From: Ornithinimicrobium tianjinense | GTDB taxonomy: Bacteria > Actinomycetota > Actinomycetes > Actinomycetales > Dermatophilaceae | Direction: 5' to 3' | Assembly (NCBI RefSeq): GCF_014636495.1 | Contig: NZ_BMEM01000003.1 | Span: 186,001-250,000 of the forward strand | DNA length: 64,000 nt | Shown: one piece after another, positions 6,575 to 14,885 of the stretch | How positions within the stretch are numbered: position 1 is the stretch's first letter | Layout: each line of letters starts with the position of its first letter | The notes under the pieces: model-generated | The model's input: the letters and a program-made list of their open reading frames with translations, nothing else | The model's database searches: none | Told to the model about the DNA's origin: nothing | Translations under genes and position numbers: made by a program

Positions 6575-8686
6575 ATGGCGTGGCTGGGCAGTGAGCGGGT
6601 ATGCAGCGGTCGTCACCCTGGGTATGGCGTGGCGATCGGCCGGCGCGCCTCGGTCGGTGGAGCTCTGGAGCAGGCCTTCGACGACCAGCTCGCCGCGGAG
6701 ATGGCCGCGCAGCGGATGCGCGAGGCGGTGCGCCGCGCGATGCAAGGACAGGGCGAGCACGAGAGCCCTCCTCTCGACAAGGCTGCGGCGGACGGGCGGA
6801 CCGCGACGGATCCGTCGGTGACTCGACTGCGTGCCGTGGGAGCGGCGAGGGCGTGCGAGGACGCGCGGCTGCTCGAGGCTGTGCGGGAGGTGCATGCCGC
6901 TGTCCGGCTGCGGGTGCTGGAGCACAAGGATCTCTACGGGGTCACTCTCACCCGCACCCAGGAACGCGCGGTGGCGGCGGAGGTCCGCAGGCTCGCGGTG
7001 GCGGAGGTCGAGGTGGCCCTGGGCTTCACGGTCACGGAGGCGCAGCAGGCGGTCGGCGTCGCGACCGATGACCCGGACCTTCTCGTCCTCGTCCTGGGTG
7101 CGCTGCGCAGGGGCGAGACGTCGTGGGCCATGGTGAGAGCGTTCTGGAGGCGGTGCGCGGCGCTCACGACCGACCAGCGGATGCTGGTGGCGCTCGCCCT
7201 CTTCGGCACGGACCGGGCCCTGGCTGCGCAGGAGCGCCTCGACCCGGACGGTGAGCTCAGGGCAGGTCCCTGGGCGCGGTCGGACTTCGACGCGGCGCTG
7301 GCTCGGGAGGCGACCGCGTGCGAGGGCGCCGACGTGGCGGGCGAGCGTGAACGGCGACGCCGGGCGTACGCCCGCCGTCGCGCCTGGGTCCGCGTGCACG
7401 ATGACGGCACGGCGACCCTTGGGGTGAACGGCCCGGCCATCAGCGTCGTCGCCCTGGGCCAGCGCATCGAGAGGGCGGCGCGGGTGCTGCGGAAGGCCGG
7501 GGACGCCAGGACGCTCGACCAGCTGCGCTGCGACCTGACCATCGCGCTGCTGCTCTATGGCACCATCCCGTTCCGTCCCTCGACTGAGCCCTGCGACGGC
7601 ACGGCCGAGGTGGACGCGCTGGTCGACGACGCCCTCGCCCCCGACGACCTCGAGCGACTGGCCACGATCCTCAACGGCCAACCCACGGTGCACGCCCAGG
7701 TCGTCGTCCCGGTCGACGACCTGAGGCGGGGCCAGGCCTACTGTCCCGGGTGCGCCAGCCAGCTGGTGCCTGACTCAGAGTCACCGCCGCACCCCCCACC
7801 ACCGGCCCCGTCACCACCGTCATCGTCACCACCACGACCGTCACCACCACCACCATCGTCGCCGCCGCCACCACCACCACCATCGTCGCCGCCACCACCG
7901 CCACCATCGTCGCCGCCACCACCGCCCACGCCGCCGTCCTGGCCGCCGGGTCGAGACGATGCGCCCGGCCGAGGGCGGGTGGCTGAGGTCCTCGGTCCGC
8001 ACCCGTTCTTCCTCACGCCCGGGCATGCCCGGGAACTGGTCCTTCGTCCGGGCACCACCCTGTTCCGACTGCTGACCGACCGGCCGGACGGGCGACTGGT
8101 GGAGCGGTCCATCGGGGCTTACCGCCCGGACGCCGACATGCGTCGGCAGGTCGTGGCCGCCGACGTCTACAGCCGGGCGCCCGGTCCCCGCACTGGGCCG
8201 CATGCTGGGGAGCTCGACCACGTCGTGCCGTACGGCTGGGCCGGCGGACAGACCAGCGAGATCAACCTCGCGCTTCTCGCGCGGCGTCCGCACCAGTTCA
8301 AGACTGCCGGCTACTGGCACCTCGGCCTGGATGCGCGTCGCGACCTGACCGTCCGCACGGTGCTGGGCCAGGTGGTGACTGGGCGGGTGCACGACTACCG
8401 CCAGTACACCCACGTGCGGGACGGCGACGACCTCGAGGACGCCGTGCGCCGCATCCGCGAGGCGGAGGGGACCGAGGAGCAGCGCGACGTGGCGAACGCG
8501 CGCGTGCGCGATCTCCTGGCGCGTGACCCGCATCTTCGGCACGCGACCCCGCGCACCCGCAGCACCTTCATCACCCTGACCCACACCGGCGAGGACGGTG
8601 AACGACACCCGGGCGCCGGGCCGAGGCGAGGCCGACCAGACGAGCGAACCCGGGAGAGCGGCCAGGGGCAGGCAGGGGCGTCCTGA
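6575..8686 (+). CDS. DUF222/HNH endonuclease-domain protein (13E12 repeat family)
   Basis: A 703-residue protein of the abundant actinobacterial DUF222-HNH family. The N-terminal two thirds (about 40-390) are the helical DUF222 region. A low-complexity Pro/Ser segment follows (about 403-460). The C-terminal HNH nuclease contains ELDHVVPYGWAGGQTSEINL and ALLARRPHQFKT, with the LDH and H..K residues expected to bind metal and cut DNA. ATG 6575 was chosen for GGAGG five bases upstream; a GTG at 6536 lacks a ribosome site. A LexA box lies just upstream. Family members occur in many copies per genome and are often thought of as mobile or phage-like; their biological role is unsettled. At 703 residues it is longer than usual because of the proline tract. 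Confidence 0.9.
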   Translation: MAWLGSERVCSGRHPGYGVAIGRRASVGGALEQAFDDQLAAEMAAQRMREAVRRAMQGQGEHESPPLDKAAADGRTATDPSVTRLRAVGAARACEDARLLEAVREVHAAVRLRVLEHKDLYGVTLTRTQERAVAAEVRRLAVAEVEVALGFTVTEAQQAVGVATDDPDLLVLVLGALRRGETSWAMVRAFWRRCAALTTDQRMLVALALFGTDRALAAQERLDPDGELRAGPWARSDFDAALAREATACEGADVAGERERRRRAYARRRAWVRVHDDGTATLGVNGPAISVVALGQRIERAARVLRKAGDARTLDQLRCDLTIALLLYGTIPFRPSTEPCDGTAEVDALVDDALAPDDLERLATILNGQPTVHAQVVVPVDDLRRGQAYCPGCASQLVPDSESPPHPPPPAPSPPSSSPPRPSPPPPSSPPPPPPPSSPPPPPPSSPPPPPTPPSWPPGRDDAPGRGRVAEVLGPHPFFLTPGHARELVLRPGTTLFRLLTDRPDGRLVERSIGAYRPDADMRRQVVAADVYSRAPGPRTGPHAGELDHVVPYGWAGGQTSEINLALLARRPHQFKTAGYWHLGLDARRDLTVRTVLGQVVTGRVHDYRQYTHVRDGDDLEDAVRRIREAEGTEEQRDVANARVRDLLARDPHLRHATPRTRSTFITLTHTGEDGERHPGAGPRRGRPDERTRESGQGQAGAS
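7783..7940 (+). repeat. Pro/Ser-coding trinucleotide microsatellite in the HNH gene
   Basis: A tract of CCA, CCG, CCC and TCG/TCA triplets (blocks such as CCACCACC-ATCGTCGCCGCC repeated) encodes runs of proline punctuated by Ser-Ser. It sits exactly between the DUF222 and HNH domains, is in frame, and looks like a slippage-prone flexible linker. Confidence 0.85.
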
Positions 8687-8725
8687 CGTGCTGCGCCCGG
8701 CACCCACAGGTGGCACGATCGCTCC

Positions 8726-9109
8726 ATGCGCAACGTGCTCGGCGGAGAGCTCGAGGAGTGCGGCACCGACCCGGTGACCGGCTTCACCCGGACCGGCCGC
8801 TGCGAGGTCACGGTCGAGGACGTCGGCATCCACGGCATCTGCGTCGTCGTGACGGCTGACTTCCTTGAGCATCAGAGCGAGCTGGGCAACGACCTGGTCA
8901 CGCCTCGACCCGAGTGGAGCTTCCCAGGACTGCGCCCGGGCGACCGTTGGTGCGTCGTGGCCCTGCGCTGGGTGCAGTCCGCGAGCGCCGGCCGTGCCGC
9001 TCCGGTCGTGCTGGCCAGCACGCACGAGTCCGTCCTCCAGGTGGCCCCGCTCGAGCTGCTGCAGGCGTATGCCGTCGACGTCCCCGACGATCTGTCGGGG
9101 CTCGCCTGA
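8726..9109 (+). CDS. DUF2237 family protein
   Basis: A 127-residue protein that matches the DUF2237 pattern along its length: NVLGGELEECGTDPVTGF at the N-terminus, VEDVGIHGICVVVTADFL, GNDLVTPRPEWSFPGLRPGD, RWCVVALRW and ASTHESVLQVAPLELL. Three conserved-type cysteines are present (CGTDP, GRCEV, GICVV). No reaction is known for the family. The gene starts 40 bp after the HNH gene, with ATG 8726, and ends 10 bp before the methyltransferase on the same strand, so it may share a transcript with it. Confidence 0.9.
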   Translation: MRNVLGGELEECGTDPVTGFTRTGRCEVTVEDVGIHGICVVVTADFLEHQSELGNDLVTPRPEWSFPGLRPGDRWCVVALRWVQSASAGRAAPVVLASTHESVLQVAPLELLQAYAVDVPDDLSGLA

Positions 9110-9119
9110 GGTCGAGCTC

Positions 9120-9689
9120 ATGAGTGTCCGGGGCAGGGTCGCCGAGGCCATGACCTCCGTGACCCGGGCAGACTTTCTCCCGGCCGACCTGCGGGAGCAC
9201 GCCGCCGAGGACGTGCCGCTGCGGATCGGCCACGGTGCCACCAACTCCCAGCCCAGCACGGTGGCAGCGATGCTCGAGCTGCTCGACCCCCGACCAGGAG
9301 ACCGCGTGCTCGACGTGGGCGCGGGCTCGGGCTGGACGACCGCCCTCCTCGCCCACCTGGTCGGGGCCGGCGGCCAGGTGCTCGGCGTCGAGCTGGTGCC
9401 GGAGCTGGCCACCGCTGCCGCCGACCTGCTGGCCCGCCGAGGCGTCGGGACGGCGACCGTGGAGACCGCCCGGGTCGACGTGCTCGGAGCGCCCGGTCGC
9501 GGGCCGTTCGACCGGATCCTGGTCTCGGCCATGGCGCGCGCCGTTCCCGACGAGCTCGTCGACCAGCTCGCCGACGGTGGCCGCCTGGTCGTCCCTGTCC
9601 AGGGGCGCATGCTGGTCGTGGACCGCAGCGGTCAGCACGTCACCACGACGACGGCCCCGGGCTACTACCGCTTCGTCCCGCTGCGCTGA
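9120..9689 (+). CDS. Protein-L-isoaspartate O-methyltransferase (PCMT) family
   Basis: A 189-residue SAM-dependent methyltransferase that would repair isoaspartyl residues in damaged proteins. The family signature RIGHGATNSQPSTVAAMLEL contains the (T/N)-S-Q-P substrate motif. SAM motif I is RVLDVGAGSGWTTALLA, an acidic VLGVELVPEL follows, and DRILVSAMA and GGRLVVPV complete the fold. It is slightly shorter than the usual 205-220 residues. ATG 9120 lies directly after the DUF2237 gene, with GAGCTC as a weak ribosome site. Confidence 0.9.
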   Translation: MSVRGRVAEAMTSVTRADFLPADLREHAAEDVPLRIGHGATNSQPSTVAAMLELLDPRPGDRVLDVGAGSGWTTALLAHLVGAGGQVLGVELVPELATAAADLLARRGVGTATVETARVDVLGAPGRGPFDRILVSAMARAVPDELVDQLADGGRLVVPVQGRMLVVDRSGQHVTTTTAPGYYRFVPLR

Positions 9690-9761
9690 CCCGGGGACCG
9701 ACATAGGCCGATGACCGACAATGCCGATGACTTCTGTCGGTGCTCGGTGTCACAGTCAGGT

Positions 9762-11307
9762 ATGAGCTCCTCACCCACGACGACCACGTCGAGCCCGCCA
9801 GGTCTGGGCAGCACCTTCCTGCACCTGCTCGTCAACACGGCGGTGGCGGGGCTGACGACCAGCTTCCTGTGGTTCGCCCTCACCTTCTGGGCCTACCTCG
9901 AGACGCGGTCGGTGCTGGCGACCGGCATCATCGGCGGCGCCTACATGCTCTTCGTCTCGCTGAGCAGCATCATGTTCGGCTCCGTGGTGGACCATCACCG
10001 CAAGATCATGGTGATGCGCTTCTCGAGCGTGGTCACGCTCACCCTCTTCGCCGTCGCCGGCCTCTTCTACCTCAGCGTCCCCTCAGAGGCGATGACCGAC
10101 CTGTCGCGCCCGTGGTTCTGGCTGCTCGCGGTCCTCATCCTCGTGGGGTCGGTGGTGGAGCACATGCGCAACATCGCGCTGTCGACGTGCGTGACCATCC
10201 TGATCCCCGACGACCAGCGGGCCCGGGCCAACGGTCTCGTGGGCACCGCCCAGGGCATCAGCTTCATGGCGACGAGCTTCCTGTCCGGTCTCGCGGTTGG
10301 CCTGCTCGGGATGGGCTGGACGCTGGCGCTGGCGGTCGTCGCGGTCGCCCTGGGCCTGGCTCACCTCTCCGTGGTGCGGATGCCGGAGGAGCGTGAGCCG
10401 GCCGCCAGCCAGGACGAAGGTCGGGGCCGCGTGGACCTGGCGCGGCACGCTCAAGGTCATCCTGGCTCAGGCCGGACTGCTGGCGCTCATCCTCTTCGCA
10501 ACCTTCAACAACCTCATCGGCGGTGTCTACATGGCGCTGATGGACCCCTACGGCCTGGAGATGTTCCCGGTCGAGGCGTGGGGCGCGGTCCTCGGGGTGA
10601 CCTCGATCGGCTTCATCGTCGGTGGCGCGGTCGTGGCCAAGGTCGGTCTCGGCAGCCAGCCCCTCCGCACCCTGCTCCTCTGCGCGATCGCCATGGGCGT
10701 GCTCGGATCGCTGTTCACCATCCGCGAGTGGTGGTGGGTGTATGCCCTGGGCATCTTCCTCTACATGTGCCTGATCCCCGTGGCCGAGGCCGCCGAGCAG
10801 ACGATCCTGCAGCGGGTCGTTCCGCTGGAGCGTCAGGGCCGCGTGTTCGGCTTCGCGATGGCGGTCGAGACCGCGGCCGCGCCGCTCACGGCCTTCCTCA
10901 TCGCGCCGCTGGCCGACCGCTGGATCATCCCCTACGCCGGCTCGGCGGAGGGCCGCCGCGTCCTGGAGCCGCTGCTCGGCGTGGGCACCCCGGAGTCCCG
11001 TGGCATCGCCCTGGTCTTCGTCGTCGCCGGGATCGTCATGGTGCTCGCGGCGGTCGTGGCGATGCTGTCGCCGCCCTACCGCGCCCTCTCCCGCACGTAT
11101 GCCGTGTCCGCTCCCGCCCCCGACGCCGCCGCGGAGGAGGCTGACGGCTCCAGCCCGGGCGAGATCGTGACCACGGCCTCGGGCGCGGCGGCGACGGCGG
11201 CCCTGGGCTTCCTCGACGACAGCCTCGACGACAGCCTCGACGACAGCCTCGATGACAGCCTTGACGACGGGCCGGAGCTCACCGGCACCCCGACCCGAGG
11301 CGGGTGA
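9762..11307 (+). pseudogene. MFS transporter (DHA3-like), broken by a single-base frameshift
   Basis: Two overlapping frames together make one major-facilitator protein. The first frame (9762 to about 10439) encodes the N-terminal helices from STFLHLLVNTAVAG to LAHLSVVRMPEERE. The second (about 10441 to 11307) continues with RGTLKVILAQAGLLALILF, AEAAEQTILQRVVPLERQGRVFGFAMAVE and the remaining helices. The join falls at GTGGACCTGG-CGCGGCACG (10431-10449): dropping one G at 10440 restores VDL-RGTLKV. No slippery heptamer is visible, so this is a mutation or a sequencing error rather than programmed shifting. An Ala/Ser/Asp-rich C-terminal tail ends with LDDS repeats. The first part alone would give roughly half a transporter followed by unrelated residues. 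Substrate unknown. Confidence 0.85.
11212..11271 (+). repeat. 12-bp tandem repeat coding LDDS units
   Basis: CTCGACGACAGC is present three times exactly (11212-11247), then as CTCGATGACAGC and finally the degenerate CTTGACGACGGG. The 12-bp period keeps the reading frame and gives an acidic LDDS-LDDS tail near the C-terminus of the MFS protein. Confidence 0.93.
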
Positions 11308-11330
11308 TCCTCGGCCTGGCCGTGCGGCCC

Positions 11331-11663
11331 TCAGCCGTGGCTGCGCGGGATCGCAGCGAGCAGGGGCGGTGTCGCCGCGTCGACGTGTGAGGCCCACTCC
11401 TCCGTGTGCGTGTTGACGTACTTCTTCACGAACGGGCACACCGCGACGATCCGCAGCCCCTCCTGGGAGGTCTTCTCCAGCGCGTGCCGCACGAGCACCG
11501 TGGCCAGACCCTTGCCCCCGAACTCCGGCCCGATCTCGGTGTGGAAGAAGACCCGTCGGCCCTCCACGTCGACGAACATCGCGAAACCGGCGACCTCACC
11601 GTCGGCCACGATCTCGAACCGCTCGCCCTCCGGGCCCGTGTGCTTCCTCACGGTCGTCTCCAT
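11331..11663 (-). CDS. GNAT-family N-acetyltransferase, small YjdJ-type
   Basis: A 110-residue protein of the short Acetyltransf_CG (YjdJ) group. The acetyl-CoA motif is FHTEIGPEFGGKGLATVLVRHAL (Q/RxxGxG/A-like EFGGKGLA), followed by IVAVCPFVKKYVNTHTEEW, the characteristic C-P-[YF]-[VI] block of this family. Substrate unknown. ATG 11663 was chosen because homology begins there; the frame stays open upstream but reads through the divergent DUF5709 gene. It converges on the MFS gene (23 bp apart) and shares a 54-bp divergent intergenic region with DUF5709. Confidence 0.9.
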   Translation of the reverse strand: METTVRKHTGPEGERFEIVADGEVAGFAMFVDVEGRRVFFHTEIGPEFGGKGLATVLVRHALEKTSQEGLRIVAVCPFVKKYVNTHTEEWASHVDAATPPLLAAIPRSHG

Positions 11664-11717
11664 GACTCCAGCGTGCCACCGGTTGCCGACCGCCCGCACC
11701 CGGGGCACCGTGGGTCC

Positions 11718-12011
11718 ATGAGCACCGGACACGAGCCAGAGACCTACAGCGAAGACATCGCCGACCTCGACCTGGATCCTGACCAGGCCGAGCGCGCCGA
11801 GGTCGACCTCGACATGCCCGACTCCGTCGACGACGTGCCGTGGAGCCCGCCGGAGCAGCGGCCCATGGGGGCCGAGCTGGCCGATGCGGGCGACGCGACG
11901 GGTGGCGAGACGATCGAGCAGCGCATCCTGCAGGAGGAGCCGGAGCAGGGCACCGCCTACGGGGCCCCCGAGACGGGCGCCGACGAGCGAGCCGGGCGGG
12001 GTGACGACTGA
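11718..12011 (+). CDS. DUF5709 family small acidic protein
   Basis: A 97-residue, strongly acidic, probably disordered protein typical of actinobacterial DUF5709. Visible family features are the acidic start (EDIADLDLDPDQAE), VPWSPPEQRP (the Y/W-SPPE-RP block) and GGETIEQRILQEEPE. Function unknown. ATG 11718 fits the start of homology. Its TGA (12009-12011) is overlapped by the next gene, which starts at GTG 12001, so the two are probably translationally coupled. Confidence 0.85.
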   Translation: MSTGHEPETYSEDIADLDLDPDQAERAEVDLDMPDSVDDVPWSPPEQRPMGAELADAGDATGGETIEQRILQEEPEQGTAYGAPETGADERAGRGDD

Positions 12012-12996
12012 CGCCGATCCCCACGGCCGGGCGGATCGAGCACGCCTCGCCCGGCAGGTGGCGGCTGCCTTCGGCCTGGGACGGCACCCCAGCCTCGCCG
12101 ACCAGCCCGAGCACGGTCGACAGGGCCGCGTCTGGCGGCTGACCACCACCGCCGGCCGCTTCGCGATCAAGCTCCCGTATGCCGCCCCCGACCCGCGCTC
12201 CGTGGCGGCGGACGCGACATACCAGGACAGCCTGCTCACCCGCGGCGTCCGGCTGCCACCGGTCGTCCGGACCCCGGACGGGGAGGTGCTGCAGGAGATC
12301 GAGGGCTGGGGGGTGGTGCGGGTCTACGGATGGGCGGACGTCTGCCCGCCCGATCGTGGGCTCGACCCGGGCGCGGTCGGCCGGACCGTCGCGGCCGTGC
12401 ACGCCGTCGAGGTGCCGACCGAGGGGCCGCAGCACCCCTGGCACACCAGCCCCGTGGGCGCCGACCAGTGGCGCGCGCTCGCCGACCGGTCGCTGGCCGC
12501 CGGTGCCCCCTTCGGTGCCCAGCTCGCCGCGCTCGTCCCCGAGTTCGTGGCGCTCGAGGAGCTGATCAGTCCCCCGGGGCCCACGCGGCGGTGCCACTGC
12601 GACCTCTGGGCCGACAACGTGCGCGCGCCCGCGCACGACGAGGGTGGCCTCGTCGTCCTGGACTGGGAGAACTCCGGTCCTGCGGACCCCGTCGGGGAGC
12701 TCCCCATGGTGATGTTCGAGTTCGGCGCGGGCGACCCGGCGCGGATGAGCGCGCTGTATGCCGCGTATCTCACCGCGGGCGGGACCGAGCGGCTCACGGG
12801 GCCCGGCGACTGCTCCATGCTCATCGCCACGATCGGGCACATCGTCGAGCTCGGGGTGCTCCGCTGGCTCAACGAGACGGACGTGCGAGCCCGTGCCTCG
12901 CACGCCGCGTGGGTGGCCGAGGGCGTCGACGACCCGCTGACCCGAGCGGTGGTCGACGAGATCGTGGAGGCGGCGGTCACGGTCGGGAGCAGGTGA
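12001..12996 (+). CDS. Aminoglycoside phosphotransferase (APH)-fold kinase-like protein
   Basis: A 331-residue protein with the kinase-like APH fold. RFAIKLPYA holds the ATP-binding lysine, CHCDLWADNV is the catalytic loop (H-x-D....N), and VVLDWENSGPADP is the metal-binding D-W-E motif. Relatives phosphorylate small molecules such as choline, homoserine, sugars or antibiotics; the substrate here cannot be told and resistance should not be assumed. Start GTG 12001 has GGGCGGG immediately upstream and overlaps the end of the DUF5709 gene by 11 bp. Confidence 0.87.
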   Translation: MTTDADPHGRADRARLARQVAAAFGLGRHPSLADQPEHGRQGRVWRLTTTAGRFAIKLPYAAPDPRSVAADATYQDSLLTRGVRLPPVVRTPDGEVLQEIEGWGVVRVYGWADVCPPDRGLDPGAVGRTVAAVHAVEVPTEGPQHPWHTSPVGADQWRALADRSLAAGAPFGAQLAALVPEFVALEELISPPGPTRRCHCDLWADNVRAPAHDEGGLVVLDWENSGPADPVGELPMVMFEFGAGDPARMSALYAAYLTAGGTERLTGPGDCSMLIATIGHIVELGVLRWLNETDVRARASHAAWVAEGVDDPLTRAVVDEIVEAAVTVGSR

Positions 12997-13018
12997 GGGG
13001 CATGGGTACCCTGCACCG

Positions 13019-13945
13019 GTGCTCAGAGTCGCCACCGTCAACGTCAATGGGATCAGGGCCGCCCACCGGCGTGGGCTGGACGACTGGCTGGCCACCCGCG
13101 GCTGCGACGTGGTCGCGCTGCAGGAGGTCCGCGCGCCGGTCGCGGCCCTGCCGCCCGGGGCGTTCGGCGATTACCACGTGGTCTACGAGCCCGGCCAGAT
13201 CCCGGGGCGCAACGGCGTCGCCGTCCTCACCCGCGAGCGGCCGGTGGCCGTCCGCACCTGGGACGCCGAGGTTCTCCTTCGCGGGCCGGACGAGGACCAC
13301 CTTCACACCGAGCCGGCCCCCGACGACGTCCCGCTCGCCCGCGGCCTCGGACGGCACGCGCACGAGGGCCGCTACGTCGAGGTCGACCTGGCCGAGGCGC
13401 CGATCACCGTCGCCAGCCTCTACCTGCCCAAGGGCGGACTGCCCGCCCGGCTGCAGGTCCCGAGCCGGATGCGTGAGAAGCCCGACGGCGGCGCGCGCTA
13501 CGAGCGCAAGATGCGCTTCATGGACGCCTTCGCCCGTCAGCTGGCCCGCACCCGCCGCGCCGCCCGGGCCCGGGGTCGCGAGTTCCTGCTCATGGGCGAC
13601 CTCAACGTCGCGCACACCAAGCTCGACGTCGCCAGCTGGCGCCGCAGCCAGACGTCCGAGGGCTTCCTGCCCGAGGAGCGGGCGTGGATCGAGGCACAGC
13701 TCTCACCACGCACGCTCGTGGACGTGGTCCGCCGGCTGCACCCGGACACCGAGGGCCCCTACACGTGGTGGAGCTGGCTGGGCGAGGCCTACGCCAAGGA
13801 CGCGGGGTGGCGCATCGACTATCACCTGGCCACGCCGCGCCTGGCGCGCACGGCGACCGCGGTGGTCGTCGACCGCGACCACCGCGGGGTCCGCCTCTCC
13901 GACCATGCCCCCGTCGTCGTGGACTACCACTGGCCCGCTGTCTGA
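13019..13945 (+). CDS. xthA: Exodeoxyribonuclease III (AP endonuclease family)
   Basis: A 308-residue member of the exonuclease III / AP endonuclease family, which cuts DNA 5' to abasic sites and degrades 3' ends in base excision repair. Catalytic motifs are all present: VNVNGIRAA (Asn), ALQEVRA (Glu), SLYLPKGG, LLMGDLNVAHTKLD (Asp/Asn), WRIDYHLATPRL and LSDHAPVVVDY (Asp/His). It is somewhat longer than the common 255-270 residues because of an insertion around residues 85-120. Start GTG 13019. It precedes the DUF488 gene by 12 bp. Confidence 0.93.
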   Translation: MLRVATVNVNGIRAAHRRGLDDWLATRGCDVVALQEVRAPVAALPPGAFGDYHVVYEPGQIPGRNGVAVLTRERPVAVRTWDAEVLLRGPDEDHLHTEPAPDDVPLARGLGRHAHEGRYVEVDLAEAPITVASLYLPKGGLPARLQVPSRMREKPDGGARYERKMRFMDAFARQLARTRRAARARGREFLLMGDLNVAHTKLDVASWRRSQTSEGFLPEERAWIEAQLSPRTLVDVVRRLHPDTEGPYTWWSWLGEAYAKDAGWRIDYHLATPRLARTATAVVVDRDHRGVRLSDHAPVVVDYHWPAV

Positions 13946-13957
13946 GCCGAGCTGGTC

Positions 13958-14518
13958 ATGACCCCCGAGATCTGGACCCTGGGGCACTGGACCTGCCCGC
14001 CGGAGGTGGTGCTGGAGACCCTCGCGGTCCCCGACATCGAGCTGCTCGTCGACGTCCGGGCGCAGCCAGGGTCGCGCCGCAGCCCGCAGTTCAGCATCGA
14101 CGCCATGCCGGGCTGGCTGCACGAGGCGGGGATCGACTATCTGCACCTGCCCGAGCTCGGCGGTCGTCGACCCAGGCAGCACGACGTCGACCCTGACGTC
14201 AACGCCGCCTGGGCCAACCAGAGCTTCAAGAACTACGCCGACTACACCCTGACGCCCGCCTTCGAGCAGGGGCTGGCCCGGCTGACCGCGATGGCCGAGG
14301 AGCGGCGCACGACCGTCATGTGCGGGGAGCCCATGCCGTGGCGTTGCCACCGCCTCCTGGTCGCCAACACGCTGACCGCCCGGGGCTGGACGGTGTGGCA
14401 CCTCATGACGGGCGCCGCGCCGCGTCGGCACGAGCTCGGTCGCTGGGGGGCCGTCCCGTCCGTGGACGAGGACGGGATCGTGACCTATCCGCCGGACGGC
14501 GCGACGAGCCTGACCTGA
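13958..14518 (+). CDS. DUF488 domain protein
   Basis: A 186-residue DUF488 protein. Hallmarks: IWTLGHWTCPPEVV at the start, LLVDVRAQPGSRRSPQF, the LHLPELGGRRPRQ block, and the C-terminal TTVMCGEPMPWRCHRLLVANTL, where the two Cys and the His of CGEPMPWRCHR resemble a small metal or catalytic site. Function of the family is not established. It sits 12 bp downstream of exonuclease III on the same strand and may be co-transcribed. Confidence 0.9.
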   Translation: MTPEIWTLGHWTCPPEVVLETLAVPDIELLVDVRAQPGSRRSPQFSIDAMPGWLHEAGIDYLHLPELGGRRPRQHDVDPDVNAAWANQSFKNYADYTLTPAFEQGLARLTAMAEERRTTVMCGEPMPWRCHRLLVANTLTARGWTVWHLMTGAAPRRHELGRWGAVPSVDEDGIVTYPPDGATSLT

Positions 14519-14555
14519 GGTCCTCGGACGAGAGCGCGGGACGATCGCGCCGGTC

Positions 14556-14581
14556 GAGAGCGCCGGACGAGAGCGCCGGAC
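14556..14581. repeat. Two tandem copies of a 13-bp repeat
   Basis: GAGAGCGCCGGAC occurs twice head to tail, with further partial copies just upstream (GGACGAGAGCGC). It lies in the 75-bp gap between the convergent DUF488 and ybdD genes. No terminator hairpin is obvious there. Confidence 0.8.
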
Positions 14582-14593
14582 GAGGCCCGAGGC

Positions 14594-14827
14594 TCAGCAG
14601 CAGCGGGCGGTGGGGTTCGTGTCCTGGCGGTCCGTCTTGTCGCGCCAGAAGTCCTTCTTGCACTGCACCGGCTGGCCAGGGTGCACCCGCTGCTGGTGCT
14701 CGACATACACCTCGTAGGCGTCCGCACCCACCACGCCCCGGAACATGCTGCGCGCCTCCCGCAGACGACGACGCCACCCGACCTCCTCGGAGGAGGTGGG
14801 TGGCGTCGGCGTGGTGCGGGTCGTCAT
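14594..14827 (-). CDS. YbdD/YjiX-family small protein, CstA partner
   Basis: A 77-residue protein of the YbdD/YjiX (DUF466) family. The match covers FRGVVGADAYEVYVEHQQRVHPGQPV, then FWRDKTDRQDTNPTARCC with the invariant-type C-terminal Cys-Cys. Such proteins are encoded beside CstA and are needed for full transport by CstA/BtsT-type carriers. ATG 14827 is preceded by GGAGGT with almost no spacer; an ATG at 14848 is the alternative. It lies 58 bp downstream of cstA on the same strand. Confidence 0.9.
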   Translation of the reverse strand: MTTRTTPTPPTSSEEVGWRRRLREARSMFRGVVGADAYEVYVEHQQRVHPGQPVQCKKDFWRDKTDRQDTNPTARCC

Positions 14828-14885
14828 ACCTCCAGTGTGCCGGATCATCTGGTCCGGGACGAGATATGCCGTGCCCGCTCGGCGC

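Noticed and set aside
10431-10449. Programmed ribosomal frameshift in the MFS gene
   Set aside because: No slippery heptamer or clear downstream stimulator is seen; a one-base error or mutation is simpler.
12001-12996. Aminoglycoside resistance gene
   Set aside because: Only the general APH kinase fold is visible; no feature links it to antibiotic substrates.
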